Of a DNA stretch of 64,000 nt, positions 27,283-36,314 are shown piece by piece. Within the stretch, counting starts at the first letter, position 1. Each line of letters opens with the position of its first letter. Below the pieces are notes generated by a model. The model was not told the DNA's origin. It did not search any database and saw nothing but the letters and a program-made list of their open reading frames with translations. A program made the position numbers and the translations under genes. Where the stretch lies: the NCBI GenBank assembly GCA_021373135.1, contig JAJFTH010000003.1, positions 434,001 through 498,000 of the forward strand. Reading direction: 5' to 3'. The stretch comes from Bacteroidales bacterium. GTDB taxonomy: Bacteria; Bacteroidota; Bacteroidia; Bacteroidales; UBA1402.

Positions 27283-28724
27283 TTCTTTAAACTAAGTCTT
27301 TGTATTTTACCGGATGAGGTCTTAGGTATCTCAGCGATACGCTTAAAAGCTACAGGCAGCTTATAGACCTCCAAATTTGGTTTCAATTGATTGAGGATTT
27401 CTTCATCGGTCACACTTTCATCTGCTACGATGAAAGCTTTCACTACTTCACCAAACACACCCTCTGAATCAGGGACGCCAATACAAGCACTTTCCTTAAC
27501 TCCAGGAATGGTATTAAGTATATCCTCTACTTCCATAGGAGCAACTTTCTTGCCTCCTACGTTTATCATTTCTTTAATTCGGCTCTTCAAATAAATATAA
27601 CCTCTCTCATCCATAATCGCACAATCTCCTGTACGGAAATATCCGTTATAGAAATCAGATGCAAATCGCTCTGGTGTTTCATTCCAGTAGCTGCAAGTCA
27701 CGTGATCTCCTTTCACACAAATTTCTCCTTCTGTTCCCAGAGGTACTTCCTTTCCTTCTGGTGAAAAGATTTTGATTTCACAATTCGGCGAAGTGCGACC
27801 AGCAGTCAGAAGATCATTATTTGATGAATGGAATTCCATAAAGGCACTTCTGGATGCTTCTGTAGAGCCATAGTGCATGCAGATACGTGTATTTGGCAGA
27901 AGTTCCATCAGGAGTTCTTTATCGGCAGTAGGCATAAAGGAGCTACCTATTTCAATATACTTGAGTTGGCCGGCAAATTTCGCTATATATTTTCCACTCA
28001 TCTTCTTGATGAAGCCCCAGCTGGCTGGTACCATACCGAAACCAGTAACATTGCAACGCTTCATCTCGCCAAAGAATTTCTTCATATTGGCAAAGGTTCC
28101 GAGCATTACCAGTGTACCACCTTTTGAGAGGACACATCTTACACGTCCAAGACCAAATGAATGACTTACAGGAAGAGCAAGCAATTCTATATCATCAGCT
28201 GTGTTCTGAATGAAGATATTGATGTTCAAAGCAGCTGCTTGAAGGTTCCTGAAAGACAAAGCGACTCCTTTCGGAGCCCCTGTCGTTCCAGTGGTAAAGA
28301 GGATATCAGCTACCTGGCCCATATCAAGTAGGTGAAAGTCAGCTTTGTCAGTTCCTGATATGGCATCTTCAAAAGGAATAGTTTCACATTCAACCTTATG
28401 GAGCGCACCCATAATACAAACCGGCTTGGTCGACTCTGCGATATAGCCAAACCTTGTCTCGTTCGTGTCCGGATCTATAGGCACACAAATTCCTCCTGCC
28501 AGATGGACACCGAAGTACACATATACGAATTCGATGTTTCCGGCAGCAGAAAGTATTACCCTATCGCCTTTCTGAAGATTGTATTTGGATTTCAGGTTAT
28601 AAGCAGCTATGAGACAATAATCCCATAGCTGATTATAGCTTACCTGAGCCTCACCCGAGATAAGAGCTATCTTATCAGGAGAGGCTGTTGAGTTCTGATA
28701 TAGCTGTTCCTCTATAGATTCCAT
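27279..28724 (-). CDS. Acyl-AMP ligase (RfbL-like, class I adenylate-forming enzyme)
   Basis: A 481-aa adenylating enzyme with all core motifs: FTTGTTGAPKGVALS (P-loop), HYGSTEA, YFRTGD, the hinge KSRIKEMINVGGKKVAP and the catalytic Lys in KTSSGKIQR. It activates a carboxylic acid and probably loads it on the 79-aa acyl carrier protein encoded directly upstream (1-bp overlap). The order ACP, ligase, LuxE-LuxC matches the RfbK/L/N set of V. cholerae O1. The acid is unknown. Confidence 0.92.
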   Translation of the reverse strand: MESIEEQLYQNSTASPDKIALISGEAQVSYNQLWDYCLIAAYNLKSKYNLQKGDRVILSAAGNIEFVYVYFGVHLAGGICVPIDPDTNETRFGYIAESTKPVCIMGALHKVECETIPFEDAISGTDKADFHLLDMGQVADILFTTGTTGAPKGVALSFRNLQAAALNINIFIQNTADDIELLALPVSHSFGLGRVRCVLSKGGTLVMLGTFANMKKFFGEMKRCNVTGFGMVPASWGFIKKMSGKYIAKFAGQLKYIEIGSSFMPTADKELLMELLPNTRICMHYGSTEASRSAFMEFHSSNNDLLTAGRTSPNCEIKIFSPEGKEVPLGTEGEICVKGDHVTCSYWNETPERFASDFYNGYFRTGDCAIMDERGYIYLKSRIKEMINVGGKKVAPMEVEDILNTIPGVKESACIGVPDSEGVFGEVVKAFIVADESVTDEEILNQLKPNLEVYKLPVAFKRIAEIPKTSSGKIQRLSLKK

Positions 28725-28963
28725 TAGAGCTTTACTTCCACTGCGTTAACAATGTCCTTTACGTCTTCGATTTCCATCATTTCTTCCGGCTCAAAATTGA
28801 TTTCAAAAGCCTCTTCTACTGAAGAAAGGATTGTCAACTGCCCAACGGAATCCCACTGAGGAAAGTCACCGATGGTTGTATTGTCATTAATCTGATCAGG
28901 AGTTGTCTCGCAAACTCCAGCTACGATTTCGAAAACTTTGCTTTGAATTTCTGATTTTTCCAT
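28724..28963 (-). CDS. Acyl carrier protein
   Basis: A 79-aa acidic four-helix protein with the phosphopantetheine site DSVGQL (Ser38) followed by the helix TILSSVEEAFEINF. It carries the acyl group as a thioester for the adjoining ligase and reductase. It is one of two ACPs in this module and differs clearly from the other (34387-34617), which suggests two separate acyl tracks. Confidence 0.92.
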   Translation of the reverse strand: MEKSEIQSKVFEIVAGVCETTPDQINDNTTIGDFPQWDSVGQLTILSSVEEAFEINFEPEEMMEIEDVKDIVNAVEVKL

Positions 28964-28971
28964 GATCTATG

Positions 28972-29940
28972 TTACTTTATTGTTTCTATTTTGTTCAATA
29001 TTGATTCTGTTATATGTTCTGGGGTAAGACCGTGTTGTTCCAACAAGAAGTTATAGTCGCCAACCTGTGAAAAACAATCTTTGACACCAAGTTTGAGTAG
29101 TGGCACATTGATGCCATTCTCAACAAGATAATCAGCGACTGCAGAACCCAATCCGTTTACGATATTGTGCTCCTCTACTGTGACTATCAGTTTGGCATCT
29201 TTATTTATTGCCTCTCCATCTAACGGCTTTACTGTATGCATATCTACAACAGCCGTTGAGACTCCTTGTTCTTCCAAGGAACTAGCAGCCTTCATAGCAC
29301 AACTGACCATACTGCCAGTTGCTATAATCTGCGCATTAGATCCTTCTTTGATGAGGTTTGCTTTCCCTATCTGATAGTCATACTCAAAGATATAAACCAT
29401 CGGGCATCCCATCTTATCGGTAAAACGAATATAAACAGGCTTCTTATAGTCAATCGCAGCAGTAAGAGCTTTTGCCGCTTCTCCAGCATCCGCCGGAGAA
29501 ATCACTGTCATACCTGGGATTGTTCTTAAGACTCCCATATCTTCTGTTGAGAAGTGGGTGTTTCCCATAAATTGCAGACAGAAACCAGCTCCATATCCTA
29601 CCACAATAATCGGATACTTCATATAGCCACAATACTGACGGATCTGTTCAAAAGACCTCATCGTTATAAAACAGGCCTGTGCCACTATAATAGGAATCCA
29701 TCCTTCACTTGCCAATCCCGCTGCTATACCTACAAGGTTCTGTTCGGCAATGCCTACATTGAAGAAACGGTCAGGATATATCTTCTTATATTTATCCAGT
29801 CCTGCAGGTGTTGACATATCTGAAGAAAGGACTACGATATCTGGATTCTTTGCAGCTAGTTCTATCAATGCAAAACTGAAAGCTGCACCACTTTGACCAA
29901 ACTTTGACATTATGGTCGCATTCATTTTTGTAAGTTCCAT
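28972..29940 (-). CDS. Transketolase, C-terminal half (pyrimidine-binding and C-terminal domains)
   Basis: A 322-aa subunit with FFNVGIAEQNLVGIAAGLA (the conserved Glu that activates thiamine diphosphate) and a C-terminal domain ending in CFSQVGDYNFLLEQHGLTP. It pairs with the N-terminal half encoded 4 bp upstream to make a heteromeric transketolase. Its place among acyl-chain genes suggests a two-carbon ketol transfer to an aldehyde, such as the LuxC product, rather than a pentose-phosphate role. That substrate is an inference. Confidence 0.92.
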   Translation of the reverse strand: MELTKMNATIMSKFGQSGAAFSFALIELAAKNPDIVVLSSDMSTPAGLDKYKKIYPDRFFNVGIAEQNLVGIAAGLASEGWIPIIVAQACFITMRSFEQIRQYCGYMKYPIIVVGYGAGFCLQFMGNTHFSTEDMGVLRTIPGMTVISPADAGEAAKALTAAIDYKKPVYIRFTDKMGCPMVYIFEYDYQIGKANLIKEGSNAQIIATGSMVSCAMKAASSLEEQGVSTAVVDMHTVKPLDGEAINKDAKLIVTVEEHNIVNGLGSAVADYLVENGINVPLLKLGVKDCFSQVGDYNFLLEQHGLTPEHITESILNKIETIK

Positions 29941-29944
29941 AATG

Positions 29945-30763
29945 CTATTCTCCTTTCAATTCGGTTAATGCTTGATCATATTGTTTCTGTGTCAAAGCAC
30001 ACATGTGCGACATCTTGTTGTTCTCTAAGAATGATATCCCATGAGCCTTGACTGTGTTTAAAATTATAGCATTAGGCTTGTCATAACGCTTCTGAATGAC
30101 TACTGTCATTTTTTCACAGTTATGCCCGTCCACTTCATCAACTTGAAAGCCAAAAGCCTCAAACTTCTTGGCAAGTGATTCTGAATTCATAATCTCTAAA
30201 GTAGAGCCATCCAATTGATAACCGTTCTTATCAAGTATTATGGTCAAATTGTTCAGTCCGAAATTGGAAGCAGACATAAGTGACTCCCAAACAAGACCTT
30301 CATCACATTCGCCATCACCTAACACTACAATAACTCTATTATTCAGTTTTCTCTTCTTACAGGATAGAGCCACACCAACACCAAATGAAAGTCCAAGGCT
30401 CAAGCTTCCTGCAGAGAACTCAATCCCGTGACTTAATTCTCGACTTGGATGCCCATAGAAATGCGTTCCATTGTTATCGAACGTTTTGAGTTCATCATCA
30501 GTTATAAGTCCAGTTTTCCATAAAGCAGTATACTGAGCCAAGACTCCATGACCTTTACTGGCTATGATTCTATCTCTATTGACGTTCTCTTTGACTGTAG
30601 TTCCTACATTGAGTATTCCAGAATATAGGACTGCATAAATTTCCATAGCGGAGAATCCGCCACCTATATGGGAGCCATTCGGACCTGTACTGAAAGCCAT
30701 TTCCAAAGCCTTCAGCTTCATCTCCTGAGCCCATTGTTTTTGCTTTGTTGTCAGTTCATTCAT
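29945..30763 (-). CDS. Transketolase, N-terminal half (thiamine diphosphate-binding)
   Basis: A 272-aa subunit from 30763 (MNELTTKQKQ); a start at 30778 is less likely because GGAGGA at 30771-30777 is the ribosome-binding site. It shows GPNGSHIGGGFSAMEIY, ASKGHG, and the ThDP/Mg motif beginning GDGECDEGLVWESLMSA and closing with LDKN. Together with the next gene it covers a full transketolase. Split transketolases are common in Bacteroidota and archaea. It overlaps the SDR stop region, so it is coupled to that gene. Confidence 0.92.
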   Translation of the reverse strand: MNELTTKQKQWAQEMKLKALEMAFSTGPNGSHIGGGFSAMEIYAVLYSGILNVGTTVKENVNRDRIIASKGHGVLAQYTALWKTGLITDDELKTFDNNGTHFYGHPSRELSHGIEFSAGSLSLGLSFGVGVALSCKKRKLNNRVIVVLGDGECDEGLVWESLMSASNFGLNNLTIILDKNGYQLDGSTLEIMNSESLAKKFEAFGFQVDEVDGHNCEKMTVVIQKRYDKPNAIILNTVKAHGISFLENNKMSHMCALTQKQYDQALTELKGE

Positions 30764-30764
30764 A

Positions 30765-31514
30765 TTACATTCCTCCATCTACGCGAAGCACTTGACCTGT
30801 TATATAGGATGACTCATCAGAAGCTAAGAACAGGATGGTCTTTGCAACTTCCGAAGCTTCTCCCATTCGTTTAAGTGAAGCTACTGAAACCATTGCATCG
30901 AAAGATTTCTGTTCCATCTGTTTCGCCATAGGAGTATTGATAAGGTTAGGAGCAACAGCATTGACTCTCACACCAAACATTGCCAGTTCTTTGGAGATAC
31001 ATTTTGTAAAATGAATAAATGCAGCTTTACTTGCACCATACGCAGATCCTCCTGCTGCACTGTCAATACCCAATACGGAGCCAAGATTGACAATAATGCC
31101 TTTTTTTGCCCTACACATCAACCTAGATATAGATTGAGTGATAAGAACCTGGGCAAAGTAGTTGATCTGAAATACATCCTTGATTGAATTGATGCTCGTC
31201 ATAGCAAGAAATCCTCCTGCTGCAATACCAGCATTATTTACCAGCACATCAATAGGAATTTTCAAGGCCGTAATCTCCTTCATTCCAGCTTTGATGGCAT
31301 CATCATCAGATAGATCAAAGAATATTGGATATACAGTACAGCCAAACTCTTCAGCAACGGCACTCCATTTTTCTTTGAATACATCCAGTTCTTTGTATTC
31401 ACAGGCAATAATATTTGCACCTTCAGCTGCAAATTCGCGCATTACAGCACAACCGATGCCACCACCGGCGCCTGTTATCATAACGTTCTTATTCTCAAAC
31501 TTTTTTATATGCAT
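30765..31514 (-). CDS. SDR oxidoreductase (FabG-like), first of two
   Basis: A 249-aa classical SDR: ITGAGGGIGCAV (cofactor loop), LVNNAGIA, catalytic serine in VNLGSVLG, YGASK with Tyr/Lys, and the C-terminal SSYITGQVLRVDGG. It is the usual length for 3-oxoacyl-ACP reductase. It lies directly between a KASIII-like gene and the transketolase pair, and probably reduces a keto group of the acyl chain or of the ketol product. Confidence 0.88.
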   Translation of the reverse strand: MHIKKFENKNVMITGAGGGIGCAVMREFAAEGANIIACEYKELDVFKEKWSAVAEEFGCTVYPIFFDLSDDDAIKAGMKEITALKIPIDVLVNNAGIAAGGFLAMTSINSIKDVFQINYFAQVLITQSISRLMCRAKKGIIVNLGSVLGIDSAAGGSAYGASKAAFIHFTKCISKELAMFGVRVNAVAPNLINTPMAKQMEQKSFDAMVSVASLKRMGEASEVAKTILFLASDESSYITGQVLRVDGGM

Positions 31515-32569
31515 TATAACTCTATTAGATCGGGGACGACAATCTTATCAGTTTCTATACACATACTTGCCCAAGAAAGGCCACTTCCAAAGCCACAACC
31601 AAGTAGCTTTTGGTGACCGTTTTGAAGGTCTTCACGTATACGAGTCACCATCGTAAGAGGAATAGTTCCACTACTGATGTTTCCATATACCTGTAAGCTA
31701 TATGGAACCTTTGTCGGGTCAGCCTTGATTTTTCTGACTATTTTATCAATCAGATATTTGTTAGCCTGATGTATAAGAAAATGATCTATTTCATCCTGAT
31801 TTATTTCAAAGTGTTCTTCAAGCGCCTTAATGGATTTTGGAGGAATGGTCATTGAGAAATCGAACACTCCCATACCATCAATGATAGACTGTGTCCTATT
31901 CCTTGTAATTCCGGGTCCAAACTCAACCATCTTAAGAGATTCCTCTGTGATTGGATTCCTTACACCTCCATCAGGATTGATAATTGCTTCTGCTCTTCCG
32001 CCATCACCGGCAAGATGGAACATCATAGGCTTTGCATTTTCATCATATTCCAATGCTGTAGCCGTACCTCCATCACCATGTAACGGATAAAGAGTTTTGT
32101 CTAAAGGTGATTGAATCTTTGATGTTGTTTCTCCCACAAGTAACAAACCCTTCTTCAGACAACCGTTCTGCATCATCGATGAGATCACTGACATTCCATA
32201 TACATAACCAGAACAGGCAAAGGGAATATCTATTGTCACACACTCTGTAGATAGCCCCAATCTGTTTTGAAGCAAGTTGGCTGTTGCAGGGGTCATATAA
32301 TCTCTTGAAAGTGATACGAAGATCAGTATATCTATTTCTTCATTTGCCCAACCAAGTTCAGACAGCAGTTTTTCAGCTGATGCATAACAAAGGTCTGAGC
32401 AACACATCTCTGGTGGACAAACTCTTGACTGACGAACTCCAGTTAAAGCCATAGTCTTCTCTGCTTCTCCTGGGGCAAAGCAAGAAAGATTAGGTATATC
32501 CTTTATCTGTTTAGGAACAGCTGCTGCTACTCCTGCAATTCTGACATTTTGAGTCTTTAAAAAACCCAT
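31514..32569 (-). CDS. KASIII-like (FabH family) condensing enzyme, first of two
   Basis: A 351-aa thiolase-fold enzyme with an intact triad: Cys119 in PFACSGYVYG, His267 in FLIHQAN, and Asn297 in YGNISSGT. FabH-type enzymes start or extend acyl chains with malonyl-ACP. It overlaps the SDR gene by 1 bp and follows its paralogue by 4 bp. The two condensing enzymes share motifs but diverge in the substrate-tunnel regions, so they probably act on different acyl units. Confidence 0.9.
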   Translation of the reverse strand: MGFLKTQNVRIAGVAAAVPKQIKDIPNLSCFAPGEAEKTMALTGVRQSRVCPPEMCCSDLCYASAEKLLSELGWANEEIDILIFVSLSRDYMTPATANLLQNRLGLSTECVTIDIPFACSGYVYGMSVISSMMQNGCLKKGLLLVGETTSKIQSPLDKTLYPLHGDGGTATALEYDENAKPMMFHLAGDGGRAEAIINPDGGVRNPITEESLKMVEFGPGITRNRTQSIIDGMGVFDFSMTIPPKSIKALEEHFEINQDEIDHFLIHQANKYLIDKIVRKIKADPTKVPYSLQVYGNISSGTIPLTMVTRIREDLQNGHQKLLGCGFGSGLSWASMCIETDKIVVPDLIEL

Positions 32570-32573
32570 ATTT

Positions 32574-33632
32574 TCAATATTCTATAAGATTTGGGCAACA
32601 AATTTTATCTGTCTCAAAATAAACCGAACCCCACGACAAACCTACACCAAACCCGCAACCAACAAGCTTTAAGTGTCTGGTGGATAATCCTTCCCTTATG
32701 TTATTAACCATTGTCATAGGAATAGAGGCTCCCGAAGTGTTTCCAAAGTCCTTAAGTGAATAAGGGACTTTGTTCAAATCAATCTTCAGCTTACTTGCAA
32801 TTTTGTCATCTATTATCCTATTCGCTTGGTGTAGAAGAAGATAATCCGTATTTTGAAGATCAAGAGAATAGTATTCAGCTAGTTTCTTCAAACTCTTTGG
32901 AGCTCTTGATATGGAGAAGGAAAAAACATCCATTCCATCCATTATACCGTGAAGTTTGTTCTTACATACCCCGGGATCTATCTGCTCGTAATCAAGAGAT
33001 CTTTCGTTAAATAGATTTCTATATCCTCCTTCAGGGATATAAATTGCTTTCCATCCCGAACCGTCAGTTCCAAAGTTAAAATATATCTCTTTGGCATTCT
33101 CATCAAATTCTACAGCCGTAACAGAAGTCGCATCGCTGAACAATGGCCATGAAGTTTTATCTCTTCGGCTGTTTGTTCTGGACAAAGTGTCACCGCATAT
33201 TAATATACCTCGTCTGAATCCATTAGCAGATATTAGGGAGCATACTACGCTCATTCCATATACCCATCCGGAACATCCCAAAGATATATCCAGCGTATAG
33301 CATTCGTTGGACAACCCTAACCTATCTTGCATAATGCAAGAAGTTGCAGGGAGTATATAATCCGGGGTTTGTGTAGCAAACAACAGGCAATCAATAGTAC
33401 TTTTATCCCAGCCCAAATCTGCAATGAGTTTTTCAGCTGCTGCAACACCTAAATCAGAGGCAGTAACTCCTTTTGGAGCGATTCTATGTCTTTCAATACC
33501 GGTTGATGCAATGAAGTCTGCAGCCGCCTTCTTTGACTCAAAGGTGGGTGACTCTATCTCTTCCTCAATTTCTCTCGGCACACAGACAGATACACCTCTT
33601 ATTGCGACTTTTTTAATGTTTAGATAGCTCAT
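32574..33632 (-). CDS. KASIII-like (FabH family) condensing enzyme, second copy
   Basis: A 352-aa enzyme with Cys120 (SLGCSGWVYG), His268 (LLLHQANR) and Asn298 (FGNTSGAS). It has the same length and layout as the neighbour at 31514-32569, about 45% identical by eye, so the pair arose by an old duplication. It follows the SDR gene at 33638 after 5 bp. Two successive condensations plus two reductions would give a dihydroxyacyl chain. Confidence 0.9.
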   Translation of the reverse strand: MSYLNIKKVAIRGVSVCVPREIEEEIESPTFESKKAAADFIASTGIERHRIAPKGVTASDLGVAAAEKLIADLGWDKSTIDCLLFATQTPDYILPATSCIMQDRLGLSNECYTLDISLGCSGWVYGMSVVCSLISANGFRRGILICGDTLSRTNSRRDKTSWPLFSDATSVTAVEFDENAKEIYFNFGTDGSGWKAIYIPEGGYRNLFNERSLDYEQIDPGVCKNKLHGIMDGMDVFSFSISRAPKSLKKLAEYYSLDLQNTDYLLLHQANRIIDDKIASKLKIDLNKVPYSLKDFGNTSGASIPMTMVNNIREGLSTRHLKLVGCGFGVGLSWGSVYFETDKICCPNLIEY

Positions 33633-33637
33633 AATTG

Positions 33638-34390
33638 TTATATTGTATGCCCTCCGTCAATCTTTAATGCAGTTCCTGTCATCCAACTGCTTGCATCGGA
33701 AAGCAAGTAAATAATAGCCCATGCAATATCTTCCGGTTTACCGTAACGACCAAGAGGATATTTCTTCTTATCTTCTTCAAATTGTTCTGCCGTAATCCTG
33801 GTATTATTGGTCATGATGTTAGTCTCAACCATTCCAGAATTTATACTATTACAGCGAATACCTTTCGGAGCTAGTTCCAATGCAGCAGTACGCATAAAGC
33901 CGTCAACTGCGCACTTGGAAGCTCCATAAATACCATTACCAACTCCGGCCGAGAAAACATTTCCAATAGAGGCAGTATAGACTATCGATGAAGGCTTGTT
34001 GAATTTTTTCTTCTTTACAAGAAACTTTGTCAGAAGCATCATTGAAAAAGTATTAGTCTTGAAAATCTCCAAAATCTTCTCTTCTTTATAGAAAGCAACC
34101 AGTTCCGTATATGCAATTCCTGCATTGCAAACGAATCCATCAATTTTGTCGATTGACTCTACTAGCTTTTCAATCTGTTCTGATTCTGAGATATCAGCTA
34201 TTATCTGCTTATGACCTTCTCCTTCCAGAGCATTAAATGTTTCTTGAAGCCTTTCTTTATTGCGTGCTGTAATGATTACCTTAACACCCATTTTAGAACA
34301 TTCTATTGCAGTGCACCTGCCGATGCCTGCAGATGCTCCTGTTACAAGAATGGTCTTTCCTTCAAGAGAATAAGGATTATATCCAATCAT
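33638..34390 (-). CDS. SDR oxidoreductase (FabG-like), second copy
   Basis: A 250-aa classical SDR with VTGASAGIGRC, FVCNAGIA, the catalytic serine in VYTASIGNVF, and IYGASK. The C-terminus SSWMTGTALKIDGGHTI is typical of FabG-like reductases. It overlaps the ACP gene stop by 4 bp (ATGA). It probably reduces a 3-oxoacyl-ACP made by one of the condensing enzymes. Confidence 0.9.
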   Translation of the reverse strand: MIGYNPYSLEGKTILVTGASAGIGRCTAIECSKMGVKVIITARNKERLQETFNALEGEGHKQIIADISESEQIEKLVESIDKIDGFVCNAGIAYTELVAFYKEEKILEIFKTNTFSMMLLTKFLVKKKKFNKPSSIVYTASIGNVFSAGVGNGIYGASKCAVDGFMRTAALELAPKGIRCNSINSGMVETNIMTNNTRITAEQFEEDKKKYPLGRYGKPEDIAWAIIYLLSDASSWMTGTALKIDGGHTI

Positions 34391-34617
34391 ATTTTGCTCT
34401 TTACTATATTGAATAAATCCTCTACTGTGACAGCACCTCTCATGTCATCACCTTTCAGTTGGACATCATACTCATCGTCAACCATTGACATGATTGACAA
34501 TGCAATAAGAGAAGAATACTCATCTAAATTGTGAAACGCTGTTGTTGCTGTAATTTCACTTGCATCAGTCTCGTCGAACTGGTCTGCAACATTCTTAATA
34601 AATTCGTTCAGTTCCAT
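34387..34617 (-). CDS. Acyl carrier protein, second copy
   Basis: A 76-aa acidic protein with the 4'-phosphopantetheine site in LDEYSSLIALSIMSMV (a DxxSSL variant of DSL) and a final helix FNIVKSK. It is less canonical than the ACP at 28724 but keeps size and charge. It is coupled to the SDR behind it and lies just after the GNAT gene, so it probably hands the finished acyl group to that transferase. Confidence 0.85.
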   Translation of the reverse strand: MELNEFIKNVADQFDETDASEITATTAFHNLDEYSSLIALSIMSMVDDEYDVQLKGDDMRGAVTVEDLFNIVKSKI

Positions 34618-34619
34618 AA

Positions 34620-35168
34620 TTAATGAATTTTTATTTTGTTAATATTATTTCTTATTTTTTGAGATTTTAATAGATAATTCTGTTTAGTGATCTTCCCATA
34701 CAAATATGGGATTCCATCCTTATCAAGTGCTTCGCCATCCCATTCGCAACCAAATCCTTTATTAAGTGAAAGTACATGAGTATTATCTTTATACACCCAC
34801 ACATCTAAATAATCTAGACATAAGACATTAAAAATAAAGTCGTCGTGTAATATACCCGTCTCTGAATTTTGTATAGAATCCCCAATTGAACAAGATCTAC
34901 CAACCTCTGCATGATTTTGTATTATGTTATATACACTGACAGTACCAATTCTTTGCTTCGATTTATCTTCGATAATGAAGTATAAACTATCATTATCAGC
35001 CCTTTGTTTTCTAATCCAAGCACATTGTTGCTCTACATTAACATTGAGTTGAGGGATATATCTTGAAATTTCTGGGTTGTTTCGAATTTCAAGAATAAAT
35101 GCAGAATCTTCTTCTTTTACGGAGCGAAGGTTGACAAACTTTCCTTCAAGAATACCGTTGTAAACCAT
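34620..35168 (-). CDS. GNAT N-acyltransferase (RimJ/RimL-like)
   Basis: A 182-aa protein with the GNAT start FVNLRSVKEEDSAFILEIRN, the CoA-strand segment RIGTVSVYNI and a late NKGFGCEWDG. It resembles PseH-type sugar N-acyltransferases. Its start overlaps the stop of the aminotransferase gene, and an ACP gene follows after 2 bp. The simplest reading is that it places the acyl chain from ACP or CoA on the amino group made by the aminotransferase. Confidence 0.75.
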   Translation of the reverse strand: MVYNGILEGKFVNLRSVKEEDSAFILEIRNNPEISRYIPQLNVNVEQQCAWIRKQRADNDSLYFIIEDKSKQRIGTVSVYNIIQNHAEVGRSCSIGDSIQNSETGILHDDFIFNVLCLDYLDVWVYKDNTHVLSLNKGFGCEWDGEALDKDGIPYLYGKITKQNYLLKSQKIRNNINKIKIH

Positions 35169-36298
35169 TATTTTACAAATTTATTTACGATAGAAATTAT
35201 CTTCTCCACCTCTTCATCGGTAAGCCACATGTGCATAGGAAGGGTTATCAAATGCTCGCTGACTTCACTTGCATATTTGCAGGTTCCCTTAGCATAGAGA
35301 TACATACTGTACTCTGTATTGTCACGATAGTGAACACCTCCATAGATATCATTCTTCGCAAGTTCACCCAGTAGATCTTCACGATCCGGAACAATCAACT
35401 CATAGATATGGTATGAGCACTCGTCGTGATAAGGAGCGCTAACAATCTTAATCTTAGGATTATTTTCGAAAGCCTTGTTGTAAATCTCTACGATTTCGCG
35501 ACGACGTGCATTGTCACGGTCAAGATACTTCAACTGCACAAGTGCAATAGCAGCCATTATAGCATTACCATTATACTTGTATCCAACATAGTCAACATCA
35601 TACTTCCAAGCGTATGTACCCTTGTTTGAGCGTGCATAGGTATCCTTATTAATTCCAAGCCAAGCTAACTGTCGAGCTAACTTGTCGTTTTTCTCATCTG
35701 CAAAGCAAATCATACCGCTATCACCAGTAGGAAGGTTCTTTACAGCCTGATATGAATAGACGGTGACATCTACACCATCCCAAGTACCCGGGCAAACACC
35801 ATTGACACGTGTTCCTGACATATGAGCACCATCAAGGATAAGCTTCAAATTATGTTTTTTGCAGATTTCAATAATCTTGTCGAGCTGACCGACACGTCCG
35901 CCATAGCCCACAAAAATTACGGCTCTGGTCTTGTCATTAATCTTCTTCACAACATCTACAGGATCAAGACAGAGATACTGGTCAACATCTGCAAAAGTTG
36001 CATGCATGTTCTCATATAGGATAACGTGATTCGTAGATACGAATGTAATAGGTGTAGAGATAATCTCATCATTATCTTTCCAACCATTCTGCATCTTAAG
36101 AATCTTCACAGCAAGATGAAGACCTACAGTGTTAGAGTTCAGGTAGTAAGCATTCTTATGACCTGTGTATTCTTTCCAGGCATTCTCGAACTCTACAGTC
36201 TTGAATCCCATTCCAGTCCAACCTTTTTCAAGGCATTCTCTTACAGCGTCGAGACATTCATCAATCTCGAACTTCGGTTTTAAAACTTGAATACTCAT
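35168..36298 (-). CDS. Sugar aminotransferase (DegT/DnrJ/EryC1 family)
   Basis: A 376-aa PLP enzyme. The Schiff-base lysine is in YSYQAVKNLPTGDSGMI, the family site (SxxAxKxxxTGxGG-like). ILDGAHMSG provides the Asp that contacts PLP. It makes an amino sugar from a nucleotide-linked 3- or 4-keto sugar. With rmlA in the operon, a dTDP-4-keto-6-deoxyglucose derivative is the likely substrate; 3- or 4-amino regiochemistry cannot be read. Confidence 0.92.
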   Translation of the reverse strand: MSIQVLKPKFEIDECLDAVRECLEKGWTGMGFKTVEFENAWKEYTGHKNAYYLNSNTVGLHLAVKILKMQNGWKDNDEIISTPITFVSTNHVILYENMHATFADVDQYLCLDPVDVVKKINDKTRAVIFVGYGGRVGQLDKIIEICKKHNLKLILDGAHMSGTRVNGVCPGTWDGVDVTVYSYQAVKNLPTGDSGMICFADEKNDKLARQLAWLGINKDTYARSNKGTYAWKYDVDYVGYKYNGNAIMAAIALVQLKYLDRDNARRREIVEIYNKAFENNPKIKIVSAPYHDECSYHIYELIVPDREDLLGELAKNDIYGGVHYRDNTEYSMYLYAKGTCKYASEVSEHLITLPMHMWLTDEEVEKIISIVNKFVK

Positions 36299-36314
36299 AA
36301 TTAAAAATCCATTA

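Noticed and set aside
28972..30763. The two thiamine-enzyme genes as 1-deoxyxylulose-5-phosphate synthase or pyruvate dehydrogenase E1 subunits
   Set aside because: The N-terminal GSHIGGGFSAMEIY and ASKGHG segments and the lengths fit split transketolase better; a phylogeny would settle it.
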